Source of the DNA: Pseudomonadota bacterium
GTDB taxonomy: Bacteria; Pseudomonadota; Gammaproteobacteria; Pseudomonadales; Pseudomonadaceae
Assembly: GCA_023388335.1 (NCBI GenBank)
Contig: JAEWGL010000252.1
Location: forward strand, 1-47,508
DNA length: 47,508 bases
Direction: 5' to 3'
A model generated the notes under the pieces. That model was given only the letters and a program-made list of their open reading frames with translations. It was not told the DNA's origin and made no database searches. Shown in pieces: positions 28,925 to 36,922 of this stretch. A program made the translations under genes and the position numbers. Within the stretch, counting starts at the first letter, position 1. The number at the start of each line of letters is the position of its first letter.

Positions 28925-29226
28925 GCAACCACACGCCCGGCCCCTGGTATGTCCAGGACGATCACGGCAAGCGCTGGATCGAGACAAACGGCAATGATGA
29001 CACCATTGCGGAAATTCATCGCCGAGCCAGCAAAGGCAGCGTTTACTCCTGCAAGGAAGCTGCTGCCAACGCCCACCTGATCGCCGCCGCGCCCGATCTG
29101 TTGAGCATTGCGCAGCGATTCCTGGCACTTGATGCGCAATGGCACCCAGACCGTTACGAGTCCGAGAAGTCGGAACTCATGGCCGATGCCCGCGCCGCCA
29201 TCGCCAAGGCTCAGGTGACGCCATGA
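28921..29226 (+). CDS. Phage protein of the TPGPW / ANAHLIAAAPDLL family
   Basis: The 101-residue product starts at MSNHTPGPWYVQDDHG, overlapping the previous gene by ATGA. The opening HTPGPW and the later AAANAHLIAAAPDLLSIAQ are a well-known pair of motifs in small early proteins of many phages. No activity has been established for them. Ends in an ATGA overlap with the DUF551 gene. Confidence 0.8.
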   Translation: MSNHTPGPWYVQDDHGKRWIETNGNDDTIAEIHRRASKGSVYSCKEAAANAHLIAAAPDLLSIAQRFLALDAQWHPDRYESEKSELMADARAAIAKAQVTP

Positions 29227-29444
29227 GCGGCTGGATCAAGTGCTCTGAGCGCATGCCTCAGCTGCCCAAGGGTGGCGGCAAGGCCTGGGTAATCGCCTAC
29301 ACGCCAGCACGAAAAGCACAGAGCGCCTTCAACGGCGCCCGCTTCCTCTACTGGAATGGCATCGACTGGCGTTACGGCGATGGATCGCGCTTCGAGCACC
29401 GCGTGACGCACTGGCAGCCACACCTCACTCCACCCACCGAGTAA
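29223..29444 (+). CDS. DUF551 protein, copy 1
   Basis: The 73-residue product starts MSGWIKCSERMPQLP and ends VTHWQPHLTPP. The WIKCSERxP opening and the THWQPLPxPP close are the signature of DUF551, a small phage family of unknown function. A second member is encoded at 37167-37412. Confidence 0.85.
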   Translation: MSGWIKCSERMPQLPKGGGKAWVIAYTPARKAQSAFNGARFLYWNGIDWRYGDGSRFEHRVTHWQPHLTPPTE

Positions 29445-29464
29445 CCCACCACCTGGAGGCCGCC

Positions 29465-29875
29465 ATGGGCGCACTTCGCAAAGCACAGTTTCTGTACGAC
29501 AACGCCGAGCCTGCGCCCGATGACGGCCAGGACGAGGCAGAGCGCATCTGGATCGATGACGGCGCCGAGGAGTTGCTGGCTCGGCGCGATGTGATCTTCC
29601 AGCGCGGTTTTCGTAAGCAGGGCGTGACCTACGAACAGTTCGGCGCGGCGGTGGACGAGCACCTGAGCGAGGCCCTGGCTACAGATCAGATCAGCCCCGC
29701 AGCCCTGGGCATGCTGTACTTGGCGGCGCGCAGCGGTGTCTCAAGCGATTGCAGGACCGCTGCGGCCGCGTTCATACCTGACGCAGACGAGGCCCTGCGC
29801 GAGATCGCCCGCAAGCTGCTCCGGCCCCTGGCGAAGGACGGCCTGATGGCTCAGGCCGAGGATGAGGCGTCATGA
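29465..29875 (+). CDS. Phage protein of unknown function
   Basis: The 136-residue product starts behind ACCTGGAGGCCGCC. It is acidic and helical throughout, with FGAAVDEHLSEALATDQISPAALGMLYLAARSG and ALREIARKLLRPLA. No catalytic or metal-binding pattern is visible. The stop overlaps the next start as ATGA. Confidence 0.65.
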   Translation: MGALRKAQFLYDNAEPAPDDGQDEAERIWIDDGAEELLARRDVIFQRGFRKQGVTYEQFGAAVDEHLSEALATDQISPAALGMLYLAARSGVSSDCRTAAAAFIPDADEALREIARKLLRPLAKDGLMAQAEDEAS

Positions 29876-30084
29876 GCATCCACCAGGCCCACGCCTACAT
29901 CGAGCTGGAGATCGCCAGGATCGCCCGCTCGGCGAGCCCTGCCCAGGACCGGACGTTCATCGAAGGAATGATCGAGATGGCCGTCTTCCTGCACCAGATC
30001 AACCAACAAGAAGCCGAATGCTACCGCGAGGCCCTGGCTGCGAAGTCAGGCGACCGGATCGTTCGACTGAGGAGCGCAGCATGA
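29872..30084 (+). CDS. Small helical phage protein
   Basis: The 70-residue product (MSIHQAHAYIELEIARIARS...) is predicted helical with few hydrophobic runs. It is linked by ATGA overlaps to the genes before and after it, which supports its translation. Not recognised. Confidence 0.6.
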   Translation: MSIHQAHAYIELEIARIARSASPAQDRTFIEGMIEMAVFLHQINQQEAECYREALAAKSGDRIVRLRSAA

Positions 30085-30302
30085 CAAGCCCGCTTGTGAC
30101 ATCCCTGATTGACGAACTGGTCGCCGAGCTGCCCGAAGCTCAGGCCATGCCGGCCGACCGCGTGCTGCTGTTGTTCAAGGGGCCGACCTTCGCCGCCGCC
30201 GTGCACCAAGCCGAGCTGGCCAGCATCGAAAACCCCAAAGCCTGGTCGAAGCGCTTCTGCATCTGCGGCGAGTGGACGGTCGGCTACGAGGTGCGGGCGT
30301 GA
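30081..30302 (+). CDS. Small phage protein
   Basis: The 73-residue product starts MTSPLVTSLIDELVAELPEA and ends ICGEWTVGYEVRA. It has a single cysteine pair (RFCICG). It overlaps its neighbours by ATGA and GTGA. Unknown function. Confidence 0.6.
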   Translation: MTSPLVTSLIDELVAELPEAQAMPADRVLLLFKGPTFAAAVHQAELASIENPKAWSKRFCICGEWTVGYEVRA

Positions 30303-30415
30303 CCTCCTACCAGCGGGCCCGCCGCTTCGCCACCTGGCGCGGTAGCTTCATCGCCCTCACCTTCTGCGCCGGCTGGCTCTTGCTCAGTGCATACGCCGGC
30401 TGCCTCACCCAGTAA
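30299..30415 (+). CDS. 38-residue membrane mini-protein (GTG start)
   Basis: The frame MTSYQRARRFATWRGSFIAL followed by TFCAGWLLLSAYAGCLTQ starts with GTG in a GTGA overlap with the previous stop. The first third is basic and the rest is one hydrophobic helix, so an inner-membrane protein with its N-terminus inside is likely. It fills a gap before the recombination gene. Role unknown. Confidence 0.55.
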   Translation: MTSYQRARRFATWRGSFIALTFCAGWLLLSAYAGCLTQ

Positions 30416-30459
30416 CCACCACATCAGCGCCCCACCGCATGGAGGCGCGGGAGACTCGT

Positions 30460-31200
30460 ATGTCCAACACCAACATGCGCATCTGGGACCAGGTAGACAC
30501 CACCGACCCGAGCGCCACCAAGAATTTCACCGGGATGGGCGGCTTCAAGGGTACGGCGATCAAGCCCACCTATCTCATGCGAAAAGCGACCGAAGTCTTT
30601 GGTCCTTGCGGCGAAGGATGGGGGTGGACGGTCCTAGAGGATCGCTTTGATGAAGGCGCCCCGCTCCAGGCCCCCACCAAGGAATGGCCGGAAGCCCCGC
30701 GCATCAATGCAAAGCTGCATACGCTGAAAATCCAGCTCTGGTACCTGGGCAAAGACGGCCAGAAATGCACCGTTGAGCATTACGGGCACACGCCTTTTGT
30801 TCTTCTACAGCAGGGCAAAATCATCACGGACTGGGAGGCAGCGAAGAAGTCGCTCACCGACGCTATCGGCAAATGTCTACAGCCCCTGGGCTTCGCAGCT
30901 GACATCCACATGGGCCTCTTCGACGACGCTTCGTATGTCGACGCGGTTCGCGATGAGGTGGCCATCAGCAAGGCTGATGATCGCCTCGCAGAAGAGGAGC
31001 GGCAAAAGCAGGAACGCCTGGACTTCATCAGGACGACAGTCGAGACGATGCAGGGCGCGCAGAGCCTGTACGAGCTCAAGAAGATCCATGACGCCGCAGT
31101 GCGCAGGCTTTCTGCTCGCAAGGACAAAAACGGCGTTCAGCGTGTAGCCAAGGAGCTTGCAGAGCTCTCCCCGAAATTCAACCAGGACAGCGCAGCATGA
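30460..31200 (+). CDS. Putative phage recombination / strand-annealing protein
   Basis: The 246-residue product starts at MSNTNMRIWDQVDTTDP behind GCGGGAGACTC. The segment FKGTAIKPTYLMRKATEVFGPCGEGWGWTVLEDRF is shared by a large phage family and recalls the RAD52-type single-strand annealing fold (the GWGW turn). The C-terminal 60 residues form a charged coiled coil. The Gp157 gene follows at once, a pairing often seen with phage recombination genes. If right, it anneals single strands during replication-linked recombination. The fold assignment is inference. Confidence 0.55.
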   Translation: MSNTNMRIWDQVDTTDPSATKNFTGMGGFKGTAIKPTYLMRKATEVFGPCGEGWGWTVLEDRFDEGAPLQAPTKEWPEAPRINAKLHTLKIQLWYLGKDGQKCTVEHYGHTPFVLLQQGKIITDWEAAKKSLTDAIGKCLQPLGFAADIHMGLFDDASYVDAVRDEVAISKADDRLAEEERQKQERLDFIRTTVETMQGAQSLYELKKIHDAAVRRLSARKDKNGVQRVAKELAELSPKFNQDSAA

Positions 31201-31760
31201 GCAGCCTCTACCCGTTGACCAAGCAAATGATGGAGTTGGCCGCCATGGCCGACACCGACGACGAAGGTTTGAAGCAGGCTATTCAGGACACCATGGACGG
31301 CATCGAGGGCGAGTTCGGCGACAAGGCTGACAATATCGTCATGCTGCGCCGCAATATCGACGGTGAAGTCCTGGCCATCGAAGCCGAGATCGATCGCCTC
31401 GCCGAGCTCAAGCGGATCAAGGAAAACACCGTCTCGCAGATCGGCGACTACCTGCGCCGGAATATGGAGGCGGCCAACATCAAGTCGATCAAGCGCCCGC
31501 TGTTTACCATCACGCTCGCCGCGGCGCCTGAGAAGGTGATCGTCGACAAGCCGGACGACCTCCCCGACGACCTGGTCCGTGTGAAGGTGACGCAGGACCC
31601 GGACAAGAAGGCCATCGCCGCCAAACTCAAGGCCGACCGCGAGCACAACGACGCCGTCCGCAAGCGCATGGCTGCTGGCGAGGACTGCGAACACGAACTT
31701 ATCCCTGAGCCGGCCTGGGCGCACCTTGAGCGCGGCGAGAGCTCAATCCGCATCAAGTGA
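31197..31760 (+). CDS. Siphovirus Gp157 family protein
   Basis: The 187-residue product fits the Gp157 family. An N-terminal region (LYPLTKQMMELAAMADTDDEGLKQAIQDTMDGIEGEF) and a long helical middle (LAIEAEIDRLAELKRIKENTVSQIGDYLRRNMEAANIKSIKRPLFTITL) are its marks. The family has been linked to phage resistance in Gram-positive hosts, and in many phages it lies beside single-strand annealing genes. ATGA overlap with the upstream gene. Confidence 0.85.
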   Translation: MSSLYPLTKQMMELAAMADTDDEGLKQAIQDTMDGIEGEFGDKADNIVMLRRNIDGEVLAIEAEIDRLAELKRIKENTVSQIGDYLRRNMEAANIKSIKRPLFTITLAAAPEKVIVDKPDDLPDDLVRVKVTQDPDKKAIAAKLKADREHNDAVRKRMAAGEDCEHELIPEPAWAHLERGESSIRIK

Positions 31761-31767
31761 GGCGCAC

Positions 31768-32286
31768 ATGAATCCATCAATCGACCTGGAGGCCGCAAAA
31801 GCGGCCTTCTTCTCATCTGGAGGAAGCATCGTGGTGCTCGACGGATATCAGTACATCCCACACCGCCCGCACCGCGATATCGAAGTGATCCGGGCCACCG
31901 CCGAGAAGCCAGAGAACAAGAAGGCCCTCAAGCGCCGGTCTCAGCTTGCCGAGCTTCGCGAGATTGCCAAGACGATGACCTATGCCGAGGCCATCGTCCA
32001 CACCGGTTTGGCTCAGACGACGCTCTATCGAGCGGCCATCGAAGGCTGTTTCTGCTTCCGACCCGACCCCATGCGAGGACGCGGGCAAAAGCCCCGTGTC
32101 TACACCGATCCAGCCGCTGACAAAGCGCTTGCCGCCAAGATCGCTGAGTTGCGCGACGCCGGCCTGAGCCGGGCCCAGGCAAAAGCACAGCTTGGAATAT
32201 CCGATCGCAAGTTCTGCCGGGTCATCCACTTGTTCGGAGTCGAATACCCGAAGGCGGCAGGAAAGCGATGCGACGGACCAATCTGA
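31768..32286 (+). CDS. Phage DNA-binding protein with two helix-turn-helix-like regions
   Basis: The 172-residue product starts at MNPSIDLEAAKAAFFSSGG. Two similar segments, AELREIAKTMTYAEAIVHTGLAQTTLYRAAIEG and AAKIAELRDAGLSRAQAKAQLGISDRKFCRVIH, each look like a helix-turn-helix. A basic linker joins them (RPDPMRGRGQKPRVY). It should bind DNA, perhaps as a regulator of the early operon. Target unknown. Confidence 0.65.
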   Translation: MNPSIDLEAAKAAFFSSGGSIVVLDGYQYIPHRPHRDIEVIRATAEKPENKKALKRRSQLAELREIAKTMTYAEAIVHTGLAQTTLYRAAIEGCFCFRPDPMRGRGQKPRVYTDPAADKALAAKIAELRDAGLSRAQAKAQLGISDRKFCRVIHLFGVEYPKAAGKRCDGPI

Positions 32287-32352
32287 AAGTTCGCCAGCGC
32301 CGGCGGCAAGAACAGTTCCACCTGCCGCCCAGCGGCCTATCGGAGCACCGAA

Positions 32353-32553
32353 ATGCAGAAAGCACCCTCTGGAGTCGTAACCCTGCCGGCCTGGATGAAT
32401 CGGCCGGTCAAGAAGCTGTACATCACCCGCAGCGGTGGCCAGCACCGGCCTGAGGAAGTGGCCCTGACGTTTGCCTTGAGCCTGCGTTTCCACGACAGCG
32501 CGGACGAGCTACGGGCTTTGGCGCGGCGACTGGCTGAAAAAGGTATGTCTTGA
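32353..32553 (+). CDS. Small phage protein
   Basis: The 66-residue product starts MQKAPSGVVTLPAWMNRPVK and ends ADELRALARRLAEKGMS. The start lies behind CGGAGCACCGAA. A basic core is followed by an amphipathic helix. It is not recognised. An overlapping 61-residue frame from 32268 was considered and is less likely. Confidence 0.55.
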   Translation: MQKAPSGVVTLPAWMNRPVKKLYITRSGGQHRPEEVALTFALSLRFHDSADELRALARRLAEKGMS

Positions 32554-32566
32554 GCACCAGCCCAAC

Positions 32567-32719
32567 ATGAAGCGCCTGGCGCGCGAACCCGACGACGCCA
32601 AGGTGTTCGACGCCGCGCTCAAGATCGTGAACCGCGTGTGCGACTTGATGAATTACGGTCCTGGCACCGCGTTTGTACGCAATGGAGGCGATGATGGCTC
32701 TGACGCAGAAGCAGCGTGA
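32567..32719 (+). CDS. Possible 50-residue protein
   Basis: A short frame MKRLAREPDDAKVFDAALKI... ends DDGSDAEAA and overlaps the start of the next gene. The frame remains open upstream without ATG or GTG. No good ribosome site precedes the ATG, so this is weaker than its neighbours. Confidence 0.35.
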   Translation: MKRLAREPDDAKVFDAALKIVNRVCDLMNYGPGTAFVRNGGDDGSDAEAA

Positions 32720-33005
32720 TGATCGACGACGCGAGAAAGCAGAGCGATTGCAGGAAGAAGACCTGCGCTTGAAGGTTCGACCGGGGACTAAACAGGCCCT
32801 GCTGGAGCTGATGGAGTGGGCTGGGATTGAGGAACAGGGCGAGGCGATGACGTTGATGATTCATCACTTGCATGCCCTGGGCCCAGGCGGCGCGTTGCCG
32901 CTGCTGGAACCTCCGCGCCACGAAATCACGGTGTCACCGTCTGTGGTGCGGAAGCTTGAGAATTTCAGGGCACGAGAGGCCCTCAGAATATCAGCAGAAA
33001 ATTAG
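32694..33005 (+). CDS. Small basic phage protein, possible ribbon-helix-helix type
   Basis: The 103-residue product starts at MALTQKQRDDRRREKAERLQ (32694), five bases after GGAGG; ATG at 32691 is too close to it. The stretch DLRLKVRPGTKQALLELMEWAGIEEQGEAMTLMIHHLHAL at about 25-65 has the strand-helix-helix order of ribbon-helix-helix regulators. The stop overlaps by 3 bp the stop of a gene on the other strand. Confidence 0.6.
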   Translation: MALTQKQRDDRRREKAERLQEEDLRLKVRPGTKQALLELMEWAGIEEQGEAMTLMIHHLHALGPGGALPLLEPPRHEITVSPSVVRKLENFRAREALRISAEN

Positions 33006-33298
33006 GACGCGATCGGCGCCCCAGCCTTAGCCACAGCAGTCTCCGTCAGCTTGGACAGGAGATCCACCGGGCTGATGTTCCGGCCGTAGCTGTTTTCGAT
33101 GATATCCCATGGCAGGTTTTCTTCGCTGCGAAGGCGACCGTACTCGTCGTAGATTCCAATAAACGCGCCGTCAACTTGCCCCTGGAACAGACCAACGCTC
33201 ACGGTCGAGTAATGGCCATTGCCATGCTTGTGTTCGTGGCGTTCGGCCATTGGATATTTTTCGAAGAACTGGAAGAAACCTTCCTGACGCTGCTGCAT
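33002..33298 (-). CDS. Minus-strand gene A inside the rightward operon
   Basis: The 98-residue product starts at MQQRQEGFFQFFEK (33298) behind a good ribosome site, ATCAAGGAGCGTGT. A longer minus frame to 33709 is rejected because it covers a real plus-strand gene. The motif YSTVSVGLFQGQVDGAFIGIYDEYG is similar to the VQVRLSR..MFIGIYAASG stretch of the minus gene at 35851-36150. It faces against the operon, so it needs its own promoter and may be expressed in the lysogen. Function unknown. Confidence 0.7.
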   Translation of the reverse strand: MQQRQEGFFQFFEKYPMAERHEHKHGNGHYSTVSVGLFQGQVDGAFIGIYDEYGRLRSEENLPWDIIENSYGRNISPVDLLSKLTETAVAKAGAPIAS

Positions 33299-33409
33299 AC
33301 ACGCTCCTTGATCCGGCCCCATGCCGGTCACCCGTAATACCCCATCCCAAACCAAATTGCCACCATGCCGCATCCGGCCACGGAGGGCGGCGCATGCATG
33401 GAGAAAGCC

Positions 33410-33826
33410 ATGAGCAACTACAACTGCGACTACGTTCGCCGCCATTACGACGTGCCGGCCGAGATCGGGCGCTGCGTTATCGCCAACGGAGAGCCAGGCG
33501 TGATCATGGCCGACCGTGGCCACTACATCGGGGTCATCCTCGACAACGACCCGAAGAAGCGCATCCGCAACTACCACCCCACCTGGGAAATGCAGTACGG
33601 CGAGATGGCCGAAACGCTGCCGCTCAAGCAGTGGGAAGTCCTCACCAACGGCATGTACGACTGGGACGACGTGAAGTACATGCTGGGCGATGCCCGCCAT
33701 TACGTGCAACGCGTTTGGGCAGCCACCCGCAGCCAGGCCAAGTATCGGGCCTATCAGGAGCTGGCAGAGTGCTTCAACGATGACGCGACCGCCATGCTGA
33801 CCTTCAAGGTTCGCGCCGCCGCCTGA
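33410..33826 (+). CDS. Phage protein of unknown function
   Basis: The 138-residue product starts at MSNYNCDYVRRHYDVPAEIG (33410) behind GGAGAAAGCC. The first half is beta-rich (RCVIANGEPGVIMADRGHYIGVILDND). A region with YDWDDVKYMLGDARHYVQRVWAATRSQAK follows. Frames starting earlier (33365) lie in a repeated leader motif. I do not recognise a family. Confidence 0.65.
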   Translation: MSNYNCDYVRRHYDVPAEIGRCVIANGEPGVIMADRGHYIGVILDNDPKKRIRNYHPTWEMQYGEMAETLPLKQWEVLTNGMYDWDDVKYMLGDARHYVQRVWAATRSQAKYRAYQELAECFNDDATAMLTFKVRAAA

Positions 33827-33913
33827 CCCTCCGGCGCTGCCCGCCAGCGCCTTCCCCTATTCAACGATAACGCCTCCCCGGCGAGGGCGGCGCCTGCATG
33901 CAAGGACCACCAC

Positions 33914-34906
33914 ATGACCCAGCAGCACCGCATCCTGGTGGGCGACTGCATCGAGATGATGCGGACGCTGCCTGATCAGTCAGTGCACACCTGCATCACC
34001 AGCCCGCCCTATTTCGGGCTGCGCGACTACGGAGTCGACGGCCAGATCGGGCTGGAGTCCTCTCCCCGCGAATTCATCGAGAGCCTGGTCGCTGTGTTCC
34101 GCGAAGTGCGCCGCGTGCTTCGGGATGACGGAACCATGTGGGTGAATCTGGGCGATAGCTATGCCTCTGATTCAAAATGGGGCGGCTCAACAAGCGGGAA
34201 GGCGGTGTCCGCCCTACATGGGGCGGGAGGCGGCGGGCGCAACAAAACCAAGACGGGCATTCCCGACAAAAACTTGCTGGGTATGCCTTGGCGCCTGGCA
34301 TTCGCGCTGCAGGATGACGACTGGTACCTGCGCCAGGACATTATCTGGCACAAGCCCAATCCAATGCCCGAATCCATCAAGGATCGGTGCACCAAAGCGC
34401 ACGAGTATCTGTTCCTGCTGAGCAAGAGCCCGCGCTATTACTTCGACCAGGACGCCATACGCGAGCCTGCCCGAGCCCAGGCGACCCCAGAAAGTGCCAG
34501 CAGGCGCAACAGCTTCGCCAGGGAGACGAAGTACACCGAAGGCGAACACGGTCAGACAGCGCAGCACCGAGCAGGCCGCGATGATGTGGACTACGACGAG
34601 ACCCGGAATAAACGCAGCGTCTGGACCGTGTCCACCGCCAGCTTCAAGGGCGCGCACTTCGCCACCTTCCCGCCCGACCTGATCCGTCCATGCGTTCTCG
34701 CCGGATCCCCGCGCGGCGGGATGGTACTCGATCCCTTCGGCGGCGCCGGCACCACAGCCCTCGTTGCCATGCAGGAGGGCCGGCAATCGGTAATCTGCGA
34801 GCTGAACCCCGAATACGCCGCCCTCGCACGCCAACGTCTGGATACAGCCTGGATTGAAGGCGCCGCACAGATGGACTTCCTGCTGGATCAATCGCCAGCC
34901 GCTTAA
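33914..34906 (+). CDS. DNA methyltransferase (N4/N6 type, beta order)
   Basis: This 330-residue enzyme has the catalytic motif TSPPY at residues 29-33 ahead of the AdoMet-binding motif DPFGGAGTT at 273-281. That is the beta-class arrangement of N4-cytosine and N6-adenine methyltransferases. The central region (90-230) holds the recognition part, with QDIIWHKPNPMPESIKDRCTKAHEYLFLLSKS typical of the family. No restriction nuclease lies near it, so it is an orphan enzyme that probably protects phage DNA or alters its regulation. Target base and site cannot be read from sequence alone. Confidence 0.92.
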   Translation: MTQQHRILVGDCIEMMRTLPDQSVHTCITSPPYFGLRDYGVDGQIGLESSPREFIESLVAVFREVRRVLRDDGTMWVNLGDSYASDSKWGGSTSGKAVSALHGAGGGGRNKTKTGIPDKNLLGMPWRLAFALQDDDWYLRQDIIWHKPNPMPESIKDRCTKAHEYLFLLSKSPRYYFDQDAIREPARAQATPESASRRNSFARETKYTEGEHGQTAQHRAGRDDVDYDETRNKRSVWTVSTASFKGAHFATFPPDLIRPCVLAGSPRGGMVLDPFGGAGTTALVAMQEGRQSVICELNPEYAALARQRLDTAWIEGAAQMDFLLDQSPAA

Positions 34907-34921
34907 TCACGGAGTATCCCC

Positions 34922-35581
34922 ATGCCCACAGAAAACCGATCCAGCAACACAGAGAGTTTGCCGTGCCCGTTCTGCGCCGGACGGGTTGATCCCGAAGGAT
35001 GGCTGCGTGGCGACGGCACGCGCGGACCTGAGTGTGAAAGCTGCGGCGCAACGGCGCCAACGCTCAGCGTTTGGAATAGTGCCAATCCCACCACGCAGCC
35101 CCACCCCAACCCTATAGCCTGGATGGTTGGTACTGCCTTCTGGTGGACCAAAGAAGAGGCAGAGAGGGATGCGGCTGAGACTGGGCTGCCGATTGTTGGC
35201 CTGGGTCCGATGACCGATGCCAGTGAGGTTGAGCGGCTTGTAGCTGCGAACACTGAGTACGCTCGCAGGCACCTGGAGCATCAAGGTGAGGTTGGGCGGC
35301 TGCGGGAAGAAAACGCAGAGCTCGTCGCACTAGTCGAGCAACAAGGATTGCTACTTAGCGAAACTGCCATTGCACTCAGGGGGCCGGAGCCACCGAAGAC
35401 CCGCTACAGTCACGCCGACATTCCATCACGTGTAAAGGCGGCAGTTCAGCAGATAGCCGAGCGGGATGCGCTGCTGAAAGAAGTGCTGATCAAAACTGAC
35501 AAATGGATGCTGCCTGACCTGTACGAGCGTATTCGCCTGTCGTTCAGGGCCGCCAGCGCAGAGCCGGAGGCGACGTCGTGA
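34922..35581 (+). CDS. Lar-like zinc ribbon protein with coiled coil
   Basis: The 219-residue product starts with a zinc-ribbon unit, LPCPFCAGR...PECESCGATAPTLSVWN (Cys15, Cys18, Cys38, Cys41), as in the Lar restriction-alleviation family. A middle part (about 65-95) is compact, and a coiled coil follows (LEHQGEVGRLREENAELVALVEQQG). Lar of Rac prophage eases host type I restriction, so a similar role next to a methyltransferase is reasonable, but only the ribbon is shared. Confidence 0.65.
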   Translation: MPTENRSSNTESLPCPFCAGRVDPEGWLRGDGTRGPECESCGATAPTLSVWNSANPTTQPHPNPIAWMVGTAFWWTKEEAERDAAETGLPIVGLGPMTDASEVERLVAANTEYARRHLEHQGEVGRLREENAELVALVEQQGLLLSETAIALRGPEPPKTRYSHADIPSRVKAAVQQIAERDALLKEVLIKTDKWMLPDLYERIRLSFRAASAEPEATS

Positions 35582-35802
35582 AGACGCACTTCGCACCATT
35601 CACCTACCTTGAAGACATTGAGCAGGCGCCTTGCGGCACTTGGCTAGGGGAATCCTCCGAGCTGTCAGGCGACTGGGCCATGGTCGATTGCCGAATCTGC
35701 AACAAGCGCCGTGAAAGGATCATCGCTGCCGTAGCTGATGAAGAGCGCTTCATCGTTGACCAGATGGGCGACATGGCGGCCTTTATGCGCGCGCAAGGCT
35801 AG
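35578..35802 (+). CDS. Small zinc-binding phage protein (GTG start)
   Basis: The 74-residue product starts with GTG in a GTGA overlap. It carries a Cys/His set, CGTW...VDCRICNKRRE, that may hold zinc. The end (ERFIVDQMGDMAAFMRAQG) is helical. Similar short proteins with MVDCRxCxK occur in phage early operons; no function known. Confidence 0.6.
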   Translation: MKTHFAPFTYLEDIEQAPCGTWLGESSELSGDWAMVDCRICNKRRERIIAAVADEERFIVDQMGDMAAFMRAQG

Positions 35803-35850
35803 ACCGCTACGGAGTACATCTGCACTCCACCCCGTTGCAACCAATCTCCC

Positions 35851-36150
35851 CTATCCCGAGCAGGCGACCTTGTCGAATTTTGGGAGAGTGTCTGTAGCAA
35901 TTCGGCGAGCCCGCCCTACTCCCCAGGCCAAAGCCCTTGACATGGATTCACCGGGCCGGGAATCAAACGCCTCTTCGTGAAGGGCCATGCCACTCGCGGC
36001 ATATATGCCAATGAACATCTGCGTGTTACCCGTTCGCGACAGGCGCACCTGAACATCAATGTGCGTTCCATCGCTGAGGGTTTCGTCGTGAGCACGGTGG
36101 TGAAGCGTTGGATCAGCCCACCCCCAGAAAACTTCACCGCGAATCCTCAT
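35851..36150 (-). CDS. Minus-strand gene B inside the rightward operon
   Basis: The 99-residue product starts MRIRGEVFWGWADPTLHHRA behind a strong ribosome site, GTAGGAGGCCGAC. The central segment HIDVQVRLSRTGNTQMFIGIY is like that of gene A at 33002-33298: both have a beta-rich stretch, then FIGIYxxxG and two glutamates. It fills most of a 529-bp space without plus-strand genes (35803-36331). It must be transcribed from its own promoter against the operon. Confidence 0.7.
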   Translation of the reverse strand: MRIRGEVFWGWADPTLHHRAHDETLSDGTHIDVQVRLSRTGNTQMFIGIYAASGMALHEEAFDSRPGESMSRALAWGVGRARRIATDTLPKFDKVACSG

Positions 36151-36270
36151 GTCGGCCTCCTACGACTTTAGTTGTATGCCACAGGTGAACCTTCACCATA
36201 GCCAAAGCGAGGCGAGACGCAATCTCGGTATCTCAGCTTGAGAACTGAATCGGACGACCGGCCGATTTTC

Positions 36271-36298
36271 TTGTACAGAACCCAACCACTTGTACAAC
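36271..36298 (+). promoter_or_regulatory. Weak promoter candidate before the 36332 gene
   Basis: TTGTAC (36271-36276) and TACAAC (36293-36298) are separated by 16 bp, and the sequence CTTGTACA occurs twice here. It would restart transcription of the plus strand after the space occupied by minus gene B. Confidence 0.35.
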
Positions 36299-36331
36299 TT
36301 ACTGCCGCGATATGGCGGCCAAGGAATCCAC

Positions 36332-36922
36332 GTGCGCGAAGAAAAAGTCGTGATGTACGAATCCCCCGAAGCCGCCAGCATCCAGACCGTTACCGGCTGG
36401 GTCGATCCTTCCGGCCGCTTCTGGGGCAAGGATGAGCACATGGCTCGATACTGCGGGTCGACCCACCGCCATTGCGCGAAGAACCCCGACCATCCCATTC
36501 ACGATACAAGGGGATGGTGCCGGGCCTGCCAGGCCGAAGGTGATGCCGCCAGGTTCGCAGCCATGCCGAAGCGCGTGTGGGACGGAGAGCCAATCACTGA
36601 CTACGACGGTGACCGGTATTTCTTCGATGAAGAAAGCCTGATCGACTGGATTGTCGAATACGAGATTGATCTGGCCGACCTGAAGCTGGTTTTCTGCACG
36701 CCGAACTATCCCCGCGAGATCGACCCGAGTGACCACTTCTGCGATGACCTGCCAGAAGACGGCGAGGTCAACGACGATCAGCTACTGGCGGCTTTCGAGC
36801 TGCTCAACGAGATGATCCGCAAGAGCCCGCCATTGTCCTGGTCGCCAGGGAACGAGGCCGTTGAGCTAACCCCGGCATTTATCGACAAGGTTGCCCGTGA
36901 GCGCCTGGAGGCCCAGGCATGA
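36332..36922 (+). CDS. Phage protein with cysteine/histidine cluster (GTG start)
   Basis: The 196-residue product is taken from GTG at 36332 because AAGGAATCCAC precedes it; ATG at 36353 and TTG at 36290 are alternatives. The opening (YESPEAASIQTVTGWVDPSGRFWGKDEHMARYCGSTH) is followed by a cysteine/histidine group HCAKNPDHP...GWCRAC that may bind zinc. Residues 80-150 are acidic. Proteins with this opening occur in many phages and plasmids; no role is established. ATGA overlap with the next gene. Confidence 0.7.
   Translation: MREEKVVMYESPEAASIQTVTGWVDPSGRFWGKDEHMARYCGSTHRHCAKNPDHPIHDTRGWCRACQAEGDAARFAAMPKRVWDGEPITDYDGDRYFFDEESLIDWIVEYEIDLADLKLVFCTPNYPREIDPSDHFCDDLPEDGEVNDDQLLAAFELLNEMIRKSPPLSWSPGNEAVELTPAFIDKVARERLEAQA

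Noticed and set aside
32268..32453. A 61-residue frame overlapping two small genes
   Set aside because: It overlaps the better supported frame at 32353-32553 and reads as that gene's other frame after its first 25 codons.
33002..33709. A 235-residue version of minus gene A
   Set aside because: The upstream 137 codons run opposite the gene at 33410-33826. A good ribosome site marks the inner start at 33298.
33914..34906. Restriction-modification system
   Set aside because: Only the methyltransferase is present. The neighbours are a Lar-like protein and small proteins, with no restriction nuclease.
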